IMG/VR virus record: IMGVR_UViG_3300013094_000152
Location: 1 to 34,313 of that record
DNA length: 34,313 bases
Origin: a virus
Strand: one strand, 5' to 3'
The translations under genes were made by a program, and so were the position numbers. The notes below the pieces were generated by a model, which saw nothing but the letters and a program-made list of their open reading frames with translations, was not told where the DNA came from and searched no databases. The first letter of the stretch is position 1; each line of letters opens with the position of its first letter. Positions 16,027-23,442 of this stretch are shown in pieces.

Positions 16027-17087
16027 AAATAGCTGTATACACTATAGCTCTTAATGAAGAGCAGTTTGTTGAAAAGTGGTACGAGTCTGCAAAAGAAGCA
16101 GATTATTTACTTATAGCAGACACAGGATCTCAAGATAGTACAGTGGCTAGAGCACTGGCATTAGGTATTAGAGTGGTTCCAATATCAATAAAGCCATGGA
16201 GATTTGACGATGCAAGAAATGCTGCATTGGCTTTTTTGCCACATGACATAGATATATGTGTTTCTCTTGATATGGATGAAATTCTGCTACCTGGATGGCG
16301 GGAAGAGGTAGAAAAAGCTTTTGAGCAAGGTGCAACAAAAATAAAATATAACTATGTTTGGAATTGGACTGAAGAAGGTAATCCAGGAATAGTATTTCAT
16401 GCTGATAAAATGCATTCAAGATTTGGGTATAGATGGAAGCATCCAGTGCATGAAACTTTGTATGCAGATAGAATAGAAGAAAAGCATGTAATATCAAACG
16501 CTACCGTTCATCATTTTCCAGATAACAACAAGCCAAGACTTCAATATCTTCCACTTTTATCTCATGCTGCACAAGAAGATCCATACAATGATAGAATAGC
16601 TTTTTACTATGCCAGAGAGCTTTTCTTTTACAAAATGAATGAACAAGCTAAAAAAGAATTTATTAGACATTTGCTTTTACCTACAGCTATTTGGAAACCA
16701 GAAAGAGCAGAATCTTTTAGATGCCTAGCAAAAATGGCAGATAATTTTCTTGAAAAAGAAAAACTGTTTAAGAATGCATTAAATGAAAGTCCAGAAAGAA
16801 GAGAGCCATACGTTGATCTTGCAGAACTTTATTATCAAAATCAAATGTGGAGATCATGCCTGGAATATTCAGAAAAAGCATTGGCAATTAAAGAGAAGCC
16901 TTTAGATTACTTATGTGAGGATTTTGCTTGGGGATATGCCCCATATGACTTTGCATGCGTTTCTGCTTATAATTTGGGCAATTATCAGATGGCTCTAGAG
17001 TACGCACAAAAAGCATTAGAGCTAAGCCCTAACGACGAAAGATTGATACAAAATGAAAAAGAGTGTATAAAGGCGTTCAATTTTTAA
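16023..17087 (+). CDS. GT2 family glycosyltransferase with C-terminal TPR repeats, 354 aa
   Basis: The start overlaps the upstream stop (ATGA). The N-terminal GT-A domain has IALNEEQFVEKWYESAKEAD, then LIADTGSQDSTV (nucleotide-sugar contact), ARNAAL, and the metal-binding DxD motif as SLDMDEIL (residues 81-88). WKHPVHETLY and ATVHHFPD follow, both typical of this GT2 subgroup. Residues about 190-350 are helical repeats of TPR type (FYYARELFFYK, AYNLGNYQMALEYAQKALELSPND). GT2-TPR enzymes often modify proteins that the TPR part recognises. The sugar donor and acceptor cannot be told. It closes a coupled run of zinc ribbon, two hydroxylases and lectin, so transfer onto a virion protein is plausible. 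Confidence 0.8.
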   Translation: MKIAVYTIALNEEQFVEKWYESAKEADYLLIADTGSQDSTVARALALGIRVVPISIKPWRFDDARNAALAFLPHDIDICVSLDMDEILLPGWREEVEKAFEQGATKIKYNYVWNWTEEGNPGIVFHADKMHSRFGYRWKHPVHETLYADRIEEKHVISNATVHHFPDNNKPRLQYLPLLSHAAQEDPYNDRIAFYYARELFFYKMNEQAKKEFIRHLLLPTAIWKPERAESFRCLAKMADNFLEKEKLFKNALNESPERREPYVDLAELYYQNQMWRSCLEYSEKALAIKEKPLDYLCEDFAWGYAPYDFACVSAYNLGNYQMALEYAQKALELSPNDERLIQNEKECIKAFNF

Positions 17088-17135
17088 TAAAAATGGCGGT
17101 TGTGTGTACATGTTTTACGAATTAACAGCATAGAA

Positions 17136-17144
17136 TGGTATTAT
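17136..17144 (+). promoter_or_regulatory. extended -10 promoter TGGTATTAT, predicted leaderless start
   Basis: TG-G-TATTAT lies in the gap after the glycosyltransferase. Seven bases after its last position is 17151, the A of the ATG of the next gene. The transcript would therefore begin at the start codon. No Shine-Dalgarno is visible between 17145 and 17150, in agreement. An overlapping TATAAT sits at 17142-17147. If that were the -10, the start of transcription would fall inside the codon triplets, and ATG 17160 would be used. Confidence 0.5.
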
Positions 17145-17150
17145 AATCAT

Positions 17151-17489
17151 ATGGCAAAAATGAAGGTTACACCTATAGACGAAGTAAACTGGGGAATGTA
17201 TGTTTGGCAAATGCCAGACGGCTCCGTAGTTAGAGATGAAGAAGGGGCGTATATGTCCATTCAGTCTATCAAGGGAGATATTCGTCAAATTAAAAAGCTT
17301 AAAGAATTAGCTAAGCACTACGGCTTGGATGAAGGACATCCTTTATTTTTTGCAGGTCATAGACCAGTTACAGACGAAGAACTTGAAGAACAAAAAGCAA
17401 GAGGAGAAATGGGAATGGTTCCAGATCCTCAAGATTTACCAGCAATGATGGAATACGTTAAGGAGGCTAGAGAACTTGGACTCGCATAA
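17151..17489 (+). CDS. conserved small phage protein upstream of portal, 112 aa
   Basis: The frame is open back to a GTG at 17100, but that stretch contains the promoter. I therefore place the start at ATG 17151 (MAKMKVTPIDEVNWGMYVWQMPDGS). The protein is soluble and charged. It has an N-terminal part with VWQMPDGSVVRDEEGAYMSI, a helical middle (KGDIRQIKKLKELAKHYGL) and a C-terminal helix. The type seems familiar from actinobacterial phages, where similar proteins precede the portal, but I know of no function. It overlaps the portal start by 14 bases and supplies its ribosome binding site (AAGGAGG at 17460-17466). Confidence 0.65.
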   Translation: MAKMKVTPIDEVNWGMYVWQMPDGSVVRDEEGAYMSIQSIKGDIRQIKKLKELAKHYGLDEGHPLFFAGHRPVTDEELEEQKARGEMGMVPDPQDLPAMMEYVKEARELGLA

Positions 17490-19065
17490 AGCTACAGTTG
17501 CAGATGACGATGAAAACGGAATCGTGCAAATAAGATCGGATAGAGATTATCAATTAATAACTAATTCAGAAGAAAATTTTGAAGACCCATTTAATAAAAG
17601 CTGGGAAGAGATTAAAAAGTCTGAAGGCCTTAATGACAACTTTAGACGTAGAGCAAATAGAATTGAAAAGTCATTCACTGGAATTGATGAAGCAAAATCA
17701 AAAAAGCTTGATCCTCTTGATTTAACTGGATACTCTCTATTTCAAATTGTTCAACCGCCATATAATGTTATGTATCTTGCACAACTTTATGACGTATCTC
17801 CATATCATCACTCTGCTGTAAATGCCAAAGCTGCTAACGTAGTTGGTCTTGGCTATAAGTTTGAGAATACTTGGGCTACAACTTCAAAAATTGAAGATTC
17901 TATGGATAACCCTAAAAAGCTTGACAAGATGCGTTTAAAGCTTGAACAAGCAAAAGAGCAACTTCGCTCATATCTAGAGTCATTAAACTCAGATGATTCA
18001 TTTATTGAGAATATGAAAAAGGTTTATATTGATCTTGAATCAACAGGAAATGCTTATCTTGAAGTAGGCAGAACATCAACTGGCAAGATTGGATATCTTG
18101 GACATATTCCTGCAACAACCATGAGAATTCGTCGTCATCGTGATGGCTTTGTTCAGGTTGTATATAACAGATACACCTTCTTTAGAAACTTTGGAGATAC
18201 AGAAACTCCAGATCAAATTGGAACGGATCCACAACCAAATGAAGTTATTCACTTTAAAATCTTTACACCATCAAATACTTACTATGGTATTCCAGACATT
18301 TTGTCTGCAAAGAATGCCCTTGCTGGTGATGAATTTGCTCAGCGTTTCAATCTAGATTATTTTGAAAACAAAGCTGTTCCTCGTTATATCATTACTGTAA
18401 AAGGAGCTAAACTCACATCTGAATCAGAACGTAAATTGCTTGAGTTTTTCCAAACAGGACTTAAGGGAAGAAACCATAGAACGCTTTATATCCCACTTCC
18501 TTCAGATGGAGATAATGCTCGTGTTGAATTTAACATGGAACCAATTGAAGCGGGAATTCAAGACTCTTCATTTAAAAACTACGCAGTAGAAAATAGAGAT
18601 CGTATTCTTCTTGCTCACCGTGTTCCCGTATCAAAGCTTGGAATGCCAGCAAACGTTTCTCTTGCAAATGCTAAAGATGCAGATAAAACATTTAAAGAGC
18701 AGGTTTGTCGTCCACGTCAAGAAGAACTTGAATTTAAGATTAATCTTATTATTAGAGAAGTAACAGATGCCTTTGTTCTTAGATTCAATGAACTTGCTTT
18801 GACAGATGAAGAAACTCAATCAAGAATTGATGATCGTTACCTTAAAGATCAAGTTATTACTCCAAATGAAGTTCGTGCTCGTCGTGGCATGGCACCTTTG
18901 TCTGGAGGCGATCAAGTACTTATAATCAATCCTAAAGTTGCACAAGATGCAGCCTCTGATGCAAGTGGTAATAAGACACGTGATCAAAATAGAACTTTAA
19001 ATGCTCCAGATAAAATGGGAACCGCCCGTAATGCTAAGGGCGAGGGATCTCAAGAAGGAAACTAA
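17476..19065 (+). CDS. portal protein, 529 aa
   Basis: TTG 17476 follows a perfect AAGGAGG inside the upstream gene. The product has the order expected of an HK97/PBSX-type portal: an N-terminal arm, YDVSPYHHSAVNAKAANVVGLGY, a helical stretch, then VYIDLESTGNAYLEVGRTSTGKIGYLGHIPATTMRI (wing and stem region), NEVIHFKIFTPSNTYYGIPDILSA, the hairpin and helix with DYFENKAVPRYIITV, and the C-terminal crown with NEVRARRGMAPLSGGDQ. The length of 529 residues is normal. Twelve copies would form the channel at the capsid vertex through which DNA passes. The large terminase gene usually found just upstream is absent; instead the oxygenase and glycosyltransferase cassette precedes it. Confidence 0.85.
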   Translation: MDSHKATVADDDENGIVQIRSDRDYQLITNSEENFEDPFNKSWEEIKKSEGLNDNFRRRANRIEKSFTGIDEAKSKKLDPLDLTGYSLFQIVQPPYNVMYLAQLYDVSPYHHSAVNAKAANVVGLGYKFENTWATTSKIEDSMDNPKKLDKMRLKLEQAKEQLRSYLESLNSDDSFIENMKKVYIDLESTGNAYLEVGRTSTGKIGYLGHIPATTMRIRRHRDGFVQVVYNRYTFFRNFGDTETPDQIGTDPQPNEVIHFKIFTPSNTYYGIPDILSAKNALAGDEFAQRFNLDYFENKAVPRYIITVKGAKLTSESERKLLEFFQTGLKGRNHRTLYIPLPSDGDNARVEFNMEPIEAGIQDSSFKNYAVENRDRILLAHRVPVSKLGMPANVSLANAKDADKTFKEQVCRPRQEELEFKINLIIREVTDAFVLRFNELALTDEETQSRIDDRYLKDQVITPNEVRARRGMAPLSGGDQVLIINPKVAQDAASDASGNKTRDQNRTLNAPDKMGTARNAKGEGSQEGN

Positions 19066-19068
19066 CAA

Positions 19069-19929
19069 GTGGCTACAGCATTAGATGTATTAAATGTTGC
19101 TCGTAGTCAAATAGGTTTTCACGCTGGTGCACAAGATGAAAATCCATACGGAGATTGGTATGGCATCAAAAATGCTCCGTATTGTGCAATGGGAGTAAGT
19201 TGGTGTTTTGCACAAGTTGGTCTTTCATATTTAATTGCTGCACAAACACCTAAAGGTTTTTCTTATAATCCTGCAGCACTACCTTGGTTTCAAAGACAAG
19301 GTTTAGTAGTCAACAAATATCAAGGACAACCAGGAGATCTTGTTTTTTATGATTGGAATGGTGATGGAGTTGTGGATCACGTAGAATTATTAGAAGCAGC
19401 TTCAGCAGATGGTATTACAACAATTGGTTTTAATACTGGTAATCCAAACGATTCAATTCATGAAAGCGGATGCTGGAGAGTTCATAGGCCATATCTTTTT
19501 ATTGCTGCAATTGTAAGGCCAAAATATCCAGTACCCTTAAAACCTGTTTCAAAAGGTGTTACAAGCAAAAAAACAACAGCAGCAGTGGGTGCAACAGGTA
19601 CGGCTGTAGCAGGTGCTACAGCAGCTATACATGGCATGTCAGCCACTACTAATACAACTACTCCAGCCCCAACACCTTCACCAACAGCATTCTATGCTCC
19701 GCCATTTCCAACATCACCTACAGCATTTAACGTTGGTCAGCAAAATGGTGCAGTTTTAACAATTCAAAAAGCTTTGCAAAAAGCGGGACTTTTGCCAGCT
19801 GCTTACGATACTGGAATAATGAATACTCAAACACAATCGGCCTTAGTAAAGTATGAGTCAAAGCAGGGAATTAAAGTAACAGGAGCGTTGCCACAAATAA
19901 TTTATGATGAGTTAAAAGGATCATTATGA
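19069..19929 (+). CDS. CHAP endolysin with peptidoglycan-binding domain, 286 aa
   Basis: GTG 19069 with GAAGGAA upstream. Residues about 1-155 are a CHAP amidase/endopeptidase: the nucleophile is Cys39 in NAPYCAMGVSWCFAQVGL, and the general base is His104 in GVVDHVELLE, with QPGDLVFYDWNGDG before it. A long low-complexity linker rich in Ala, Thr and Pro follows (about 165-225). The C-terminus (about 227-286) is a PG_binding_1 domain with VLTIQKALQKAGLLPA and GIMNTQTQSALVKYESKQG. It would cut the peptide part of peptidoglycan at lysis. There is no signal peptide, so export would depend on a holin, and the next gene is a holin candidate. Its position between portal and protease is unusual for a siphovirus. 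Confidence 0.85.
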   Translation: MATALDVLNVARSQIGFHAGAQDENPYGDWYGIKNAPYCAMGVSWCFAQVGLSYLIAAQTPKGFSYNPAALPWFQRQGLVVNKYQGQPGDLVFYDWNGDGVVDHVELLEAASADGITTIGFNTGNPNDSIHESGCWRVHRPYLFIAAIVRPKYPVPLKPVSKGVTSKKTTAAVGATGTAVAGATAAIHGMSATTNTTTPAPTPSPTAFYAPPFPTSPTAFNVGQQNGAVLTIQKALQKAGLLPAAYDTGIMNTQTQSALVKYESKQGIKVTGALPQIIYDELKGSL

Positions 19930-20276
19930 GCCTGAAACATCATTTTAAGTTTAATATTTTAGACGCAAAAACACTAGGGATTGCCCTAACAAGTTCATTT
20001 TCAACATGGGCTGCAACAGGATTTCAACATGATTTATCGCATTTGTCTTATGTGGTAGTTGGGTTTATAACTGGTGGTTTGGTATCTCACAACTCCATGG
20101 CTGACCCAAATATTACTCCAGATTCACACATACAGACACCGTATTTGGCAAATATAGAAGACCATGATTCTGGAACCCCAGAAAAACTACCAGAAGATAA
20201 AACTTATAAACCAGAAGGGGCGGACGTCAAAAAGGTCATTAAGATCAATTCTGGCATCATAAAAAATATCAGTTAA
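19926..20276 (+). CDS. putative holin, 116 aa
   Basis: The start overlaps the endolysin stop (ATGA). Two hydrophobic segments are visible, about residues 16-33 (TLGIALTSSFSTWAATGF) and 38-54 (SHLSYVVVGFITGGLVS), separated by a short polar turn with His and Asp. A charged hydrophilic C-terminal tail of about 60 residues follows. Two membrane segments, small size and direct coupling to an endolysin fit a class II-type holin, but no family motif was recognised. The alternative is an unrelated small membrane protein. The call rests mostly on position. Confidence 0.6.
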   Translation: MSLKHHFKFNILDAKTLGIALTSSFSTWAATGFQHDLSHLSYVVVGFITGGLVSHNSMADPNITPDSHIQTPYLANIEDHDSGTPEKLPEDKTYKPEGADVKKVIKINSGIIKNIS

Positions 20277-20279
20277 ATT

Positions 20280-20292
20280 ATGTATTATACAT
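20280..20292. promoter_or_regulatory. 13-base palindrome upstream of protease, possible operator
   Basis: ATGTAT-T-ATACAT is a perfect 6-bp inverted repeat with a one-base centre. It lies 7 bases upstream of the extended -10 at 20299, across the place where a -35 would be. Its role is unknown. It could bind a dimeric regulator, or be chance in AT-rich DNA. Confidence 0.3.
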
Positions 20293-20298
20293 AAAACT

Positions 20299-20307
20299 TG
20301 ATATTAT
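20299..20307 (+). promoter_or_regulatory. extended -10 promoter TGATATTAT
   Basis: TG-A-TATTAT lies in the 41-base gap before the protease gene. The predicted transcription start is near 20314, only four bases before ATG 20318. No Shine-Dalgarno is visible there, so the protease mRNA may be nearly leaderless. Confidence 0.5.
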
Positions 20308-20317
20308 TTATTTACAT

Positions 20318-21766
20318 ATGGACATTCAAAAAACGTATTGGCAAAACAGTGAGTCTTCAATGGCTCTTCATTTTCCTATTACTAAGATTAATAGAGAAAA
20401 GAGAACAGTATCTGGATTTGCGTCCCTAGATAATGTTGACCGACATGGCGACATTGTTACAGCTGCAGCAAGTAAAAAAGCATTTGATAATTTCAGAGGA
20501 AATATCCGTGAAATGCATGGGCCATCAGCAGTTGGCAAAATGGTTGATTTTAAAGAAGATAGTTTTTTTGATCCAGAAACACAAAAGAAGTATAATGGAA
20601 TTTATGTAACAGCATATATCTCCAAGGGTGCACAAGATGCATGGGAGAAGTGCTTGGATGGAACTTATTCTGGTTTCTCAATTGGCGGAAATATTAATGA
20701 TGCCAAGATGGAAAAAGCAGATGATGGCTCTAATGATACACGTAGAGTTATCCATGATTATGATTTGCATGAGTTGAGTCTTGTAGATTCCCCAGCAAAT
20801 CAACTTGCTAATTTCTTTTCAATTCAAAAGAATACAGACGGAAGCACCATGGTTAAAGGTATGGTGGCAGACGTAGTTCTAGAAAATGTTTTTTGGTGTA
20901 AGCAAGATGAAGTTGCTTCAACATCAACAGCTACAACAAAAGATTGTGTAGTTTGTGAAGAAAAGATGACAAACATTGGATGGGTTGAACAAAAAGACTC
21001 AGAAAAGTTTGAAGCAATTGAAAAAGTAATTGATGCTTATTTCAAGAAAGATGATGCACCAGGTCCTGATCATGCAGCGACAGAAAGTGCAGCCCCAGGT
21101 TTGGCAGGTAATGTAATTGATAGTAATTCTTCAATAAACCTTTATCCTGATCAAAATACAAAACAAAAAGTTACGTTTAATGACGGACTTAAGAAGAGTG
21201 ATGATATTTCACTCAACGAAGGAGGTAACAAAATGGCAGAAGATATAAATGCAGAAGCAGCAGAAGTTGCTGTTGAAGCAGCAGCTCCAGCCGAAGAAGT
21301 TGCGGTAATTGAAGAGGTAGCAGCACTTGATGCTGGCGAAGCTATTGAAAAAGCCGTATCTATTTCAGAAGTTGAGGATACCCTTGATTTTGAAAAGATG
21401 GTCACAGACCTTAAGACCTTCTTTGGTGAGTCTATTGAAAAGAACTATGCTACACAAGCTGCAACAGTTCAAGACATGTATAACATTGTCAATGAAACAA
21501 GAGCAGAGATGGCTCGTTTGTCAAAGAATTATGAGGAAATTCAAAAGGCAAATGCGGAACTTGTAGAAAAGTACGAAACCTTGAGTAAGTCTGTTACAGA
21601 TATGTTCGGAAAGATTGAGTATGTTGATCATCAACTCAAGAATTTTGAATCTGCAACAGCAGTTAAGAAGTCCAGCGATCTTGACGGATCTGCTGGTGTA
21701 AGTAAGATACAAAAAACAAGTATATGGCAAGGACACTTCCTCGGTGTTAATAGCTTAACTAAATAA
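20318..21766 (+). CDS. prohead protease with C-terminal scaffold domain, 482 aa
   Basis: ATG 20318. Residues 15-175 are a phage prohead serine protease of the S78/XkdF-like type. RTVSGFASLDNVDRHGD is followed by IREMHGPSAVGKMVDF (catalytic His67), GIYVTAYISKGAQDAWEKCLDGTYSGFSIGG (likely nucleophile Ser121) and DYDLHELSLVDSPANQLANFFSI, the hallmark end of the fold. Cys194, Cys210 and Cys213 suggest a partial zinc site. From Met306 on, the protein is acidic and Ala/Glu-rich, then coiled-coil (about 380-450), as expected for a scaffold. The enzyme would mature the procapsid and remove the scaffold. The C-terminal part has its own likely start at 21233. Confidence 0.85.
   Translation: MDIQKTYWQNSESSMALHFPITKINREKRTVSGFASLDNVDRHGDIVTAAASKKAFDNFRGNIREMHGPSAVGKMVDFKEDSFFDPETQKKYNGIYVTAYISKGAQDAWEKCLDGTYSGFSIGGNINDAKMEKADDGSNDTRRVIHDYDLHELSLVDSPANQLANFFSIQKNTDGSTMVKGMVADVVLENVFWCKQDEVASTSTATTKDCVVCEEKMTNIGWVEQKDSEKFEAIEKVIDAYFKKDDAPGPDHAATESAAPGLAGNVIDSNSSINLYPDQNTKQKVTFNDGLKKSDDISLNEGGNKMAEDINAEAAEVAVEAAAPAEEVAVIEEVAALDAGEAIEKAVSISEVEDTLDFEKMVTDLKTFFGESIEKNYATQAATVQDMYNIVNETRAEMARLSKNYEEIQKANAELVEKYETLSKSVTDMFGKIEYVDHQLKNFESATAVKKSSDLDGSAGVSKIQKTSIWQGHFLGVNSLTK
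21233..21766 (+). CDS. internally initiated scaffolding protein, 177 aa
   Basis: Within the protease frame, ATG 21233 (codon 306) follows a perfect AAGGAGGT (21219-21226) at ideal spacing. Initiation there would give a 177-residue protein identical to the protease C-terminus: an acidic Ala/Glu-rich start (MAEDINAEAAEVAVEAAAPA) and a long coiled-coil (about 75-145) with MYNIVNETRAEMARLSKNY and IQKANAELVEKYETLSKSV. Nested protease and scaffold genes are known, as with C and Nu3 of phage lambda. The full-length protein would carry the protease into the procapsid and the short form would supply the bulk scaffold. The start is inferred from the ribosome site. It partly coincides with codons for EGGNK, so chance cannot be fully excluded. 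Confidence 0.65.
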   Translation: MAEDINAEAAEVAVEAAAPAEEVAVIEEVAALDAGEAIEKAVSISEVEDTLDFEKMVTDLKTFFGESIEKNYATQAATVQDMYNIVNETRAEMARLSKNYEEIQKANAELVEKYETLSKSVTDMFGKIEYVDHQLKNFESATAVKKSSDLDGSAGVSKIQKTSIWQGHFLGVNSLTK

Positions 21767-21774
21767 GATAAAAT

Positions 21775-21784
21775 AAGGTGGTGA
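21775..21784 (+). promoter_or_regulatory. extended Shine-Dalgarno of major capsid gene
   Basis: AAGGTGGTGA differs at one position from the full anti-Shine-Dalgarno complement AAGGAGGTGA. It lies 10 bases before ATG 21795. The surrounding leader is nearly identical to that of the major tail protein gene at 26140. Confidence 0.75.
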
Positions 21785-21794
21785 AATAAAAACA

Positions 21795-22937
21795 ATGAGT
21801 AATGAACTTCTACAAAAAGTAATTGATACAACAAATCTCGGTTCAGCTGGAGTTAATGCATCTACAGATACATCAACACTCAGCGGTGATGGTCTCCTCT
21901 ATCCAGATCAGGCTAATCGCTTCCTAGATTACATGTGGGACGCTACAATTCTTGCTAAAGCAGCAAGAACTATCCGTATGCGTTCAAACACAACAGAAAT
22001 TGACCGTGTATCAGTCGGTCAGAGAATCATGACAGTAGCTTCTGAAGAAAATCCTCGTGATTACACAGGATATGATACTTCAGGTGCAAACGTTGGTAAT
22101 TTTTCTAACGCAGCTGCAACATTCTCTAAGATTTCTCTAACAACTCGCAAGCTCCGCCTAGATTGGGAACTTTCTTCAGAGTCTCTTGAAGACAATATTG
22201 AAGGTCCAGATCTAGAAGACCACATTGCACGTCTTATGGCAACACAAGCTGGTAACGACATTGAGGATGTACTAATCAATGGTCTCGGTACTGGTTCTGG
22301 TTTGCTATCTGCGTTCCAAGGTTTCAGAGCACTTGCAATTAACAACGCTCACGTTGTTGACGCACAGGGTGTAGGACTTGACAAGGCTGTATTCAACCTT
22401 GCTATCAAGACTCTCCCACGTAAGTACAAGCAACGCCGTAATCAACTTCGTTTCTTCTCAGGATCAAACCTAGTTCAAGATTACCTATACAACCTAACAG
22501 CTAACGCTGGTTCGGTAAACCCATTTGATATCGCTTCTGGCGTTATCCGTGGTGATGTTGCTGCTAACGATGGCGGACCAGGAACTACAACTCCTTTCGC
22601 TTTCGGTATCCCAGTAATTAACGTCCCATTGATGGATGAGACAAGAGCAGGAGACTACAGCGGTGCAACTGGTTTGCACGGTGATATTCACTTGACTTTC
22701 CCTCAAAACTTCATCATTGGTATCAAGCGTGACGTAACTGTTTATCGTTTGTTCCAACCAAAGAAGGATACAATTGAGTACACACTCTTTATCCGTGTTG
22801 GTGCACAAATGGAAAACTACGATGCTCACGTTATCGTGAAGAACGTTAAGGTTGCAGGATCTGTAGCTACAGGTGCATTCGGTTCCGTTACTAACGGTGC
22901 TGGTACCTTTGGTGGTTCAGGAACTTACACATACTAA
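21795..22937 (+). CDS. major capsid protein, HK97 fold, 380 aa
   Basis: ATG 21795. The product follows a protease/scaffold gene and has the features of an HK97-type capsid subunit. After an N-terminal arm comes LLYPDQANRFLDYMWDATILAKAARTIRMRSNTTEIDRV, then SKISLTTRKLRLDWELSSESLEDNIEGPDLEDHIARLMATQAGNDIEDVLINGLGTGS, the usual E-loop and spine-helix layout. The C-terminal P and A domains include FGIPVINVPLMDE, FPQNFIIGIKRDVTVYRLF and AQMENYDAHVIVKNVKV. Codon choice shifts from its neighbours: Asn is mostly AAC (about 18 against 9 AAT by hand count) and C-ending codons are common, as expected for a very highly expressed gene. A strong terminator follows. Confidence 0.85.
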   Translation: MSNELLQKVIDTTNLGSAGVNASTDTSTLSGDGLLYPDQANRFLDYMWDATILAKAARTIRMRSNTTEIDRVSVGQRIMTVASEENPRDYTGYDTSGANVGNFSNAAATFSKISLTTRKLRLDWELSSESLEDNIEGPDLEDHIARLMATQAGNDIEDVLINGLGTGSGLLSAFQGFRALAINNAHVVDAQGVGLDKAVFNLAIKTLPRKYKQRRNQLRFFSGSNLVQDYLYNLTANAGSVNPFDIASGVIRGDVAANDGGPGTTTPFAFGIPVINVPLMDETRAGDYSGATGLHGDIHLTFPQNFIIGIKRDVTVYRLFQPKKDTIEYTLFIRVGAQMENYDAHVIVKNVKVAGSVATGAFGSVTNGAGTFGGSGTYTY

Positions 22938-22954
22938 TTTTTAATTAGTTGCAA

Positions 22955-22993
22955 GGCGGGGGATTACAGAAATGTAGTCCCCTTAGCCATTTT
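22955..22993 (+). terminator. rho-independent terminator after major capsid gene
   Basis: A 10-bp stem, GGGGATTACA (22959-22968) with TGTAGTCCCC (22973-22982), has one G-T wobble and a GAAA loop. An outer GGC (22955-22957) can pair with GCC (22986-22988). ATTTTCT follows. The hairpin is strong while the T tract is short. It would limit read-through from the capsid gene into the connector genes. Confidence 0.8.
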
Positions 22994-22994
22994 C

Positions 22995-23003
22995 TGATAT
23001 AAT
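22995..23003 (+). promoter_or_regulatory. extended -10 promoter TGATATAAT
   Basis: TG-A-TATAAT starts directly after the terminator and precedes AAAGGA and ATG 23027. No -35 is visible. Transcription would restart here for the head-tail connector genes. Confidence 0.6.
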
Positions 23004-23026
23004 TGTAACAACGAAAGGATTTAAAA

Positions 23027-23422
23027 ATGTCTTTTACAGACCTAAAAATTACAGAACTAAGAAAAGTTGCAGAGTCATTTGGCATTGATGCCTCATCTGC
23101 TAAAACAAAAACAGAGCTAGTTGCACTTCTTGAAGAAGAAGGCGTAAACTACCAAATGTATAATCAATTTAATAATGTTGATAAAGAAGAAATTGAAGTC
23201 CCTGAGGTTGAAAAGAAAAAGCGTGAAAAACTTTCAAAGAATGAGAACACAATCTTGGTACGCATGACAAGAGATAACTATTCTTATCAGGCTATGGGGC
23301 ACACATTTAGTCAAGAGCACCCATTTGCAGTAATGTCTGAATCAGATGCACAAAGACTATTTGATACGCAAGCAGGATTTAGAGTCGCAACACCACGTGA
23401 GGCTCAGGAGTACTACAAATAA
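23027..23422 (+). CDS. SAP-like domain head protein, 131 aa
   Basis: ATG 23027 follows GAAAGGA. Residues about 6-40, LKITELRKVAESFGIDASS and KTKTELVALLEEEGV, form a helix-extended-helix of SAP/HeH type, a small nucleic-acid-binding or protein-binding module. A Lys/Glu-rich linker follows. The C-terminal 55 residues are compact and beta-like (TILVRMTRDNYSYQAMGHTFSQEHPFAVMSES) and end in the helix REAQEYY. Proteins with this order occur between capsid and connector genes of several siphoviruses, probably as head or neck components. The exact role is unknown. The upstream terminator and promoter set its expression apart from the capsid protein. Confidence 0.6.
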   Translation: MSFTDLKITELRKVAESFGIDASSAKTKTELVALLEEEGVNYQMYNQFNNVDKEEIEVPEVEKKKREKLSKNENTILVRMTRDNYSYQAMGHTFSQEHPFAVMSESDAQRLFDTQAGFRVATPREAQEYYK

Positions 23423-23442
23423 AATAAAAGGGGGCGTTTTTA

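Noticed and set aside
17100-17150. GTG 17100 as start of the gene before the portal
   Set aside because: The extra segment contains the promoter, has no ribosome site and encodes residues unlike the rest of the protein.
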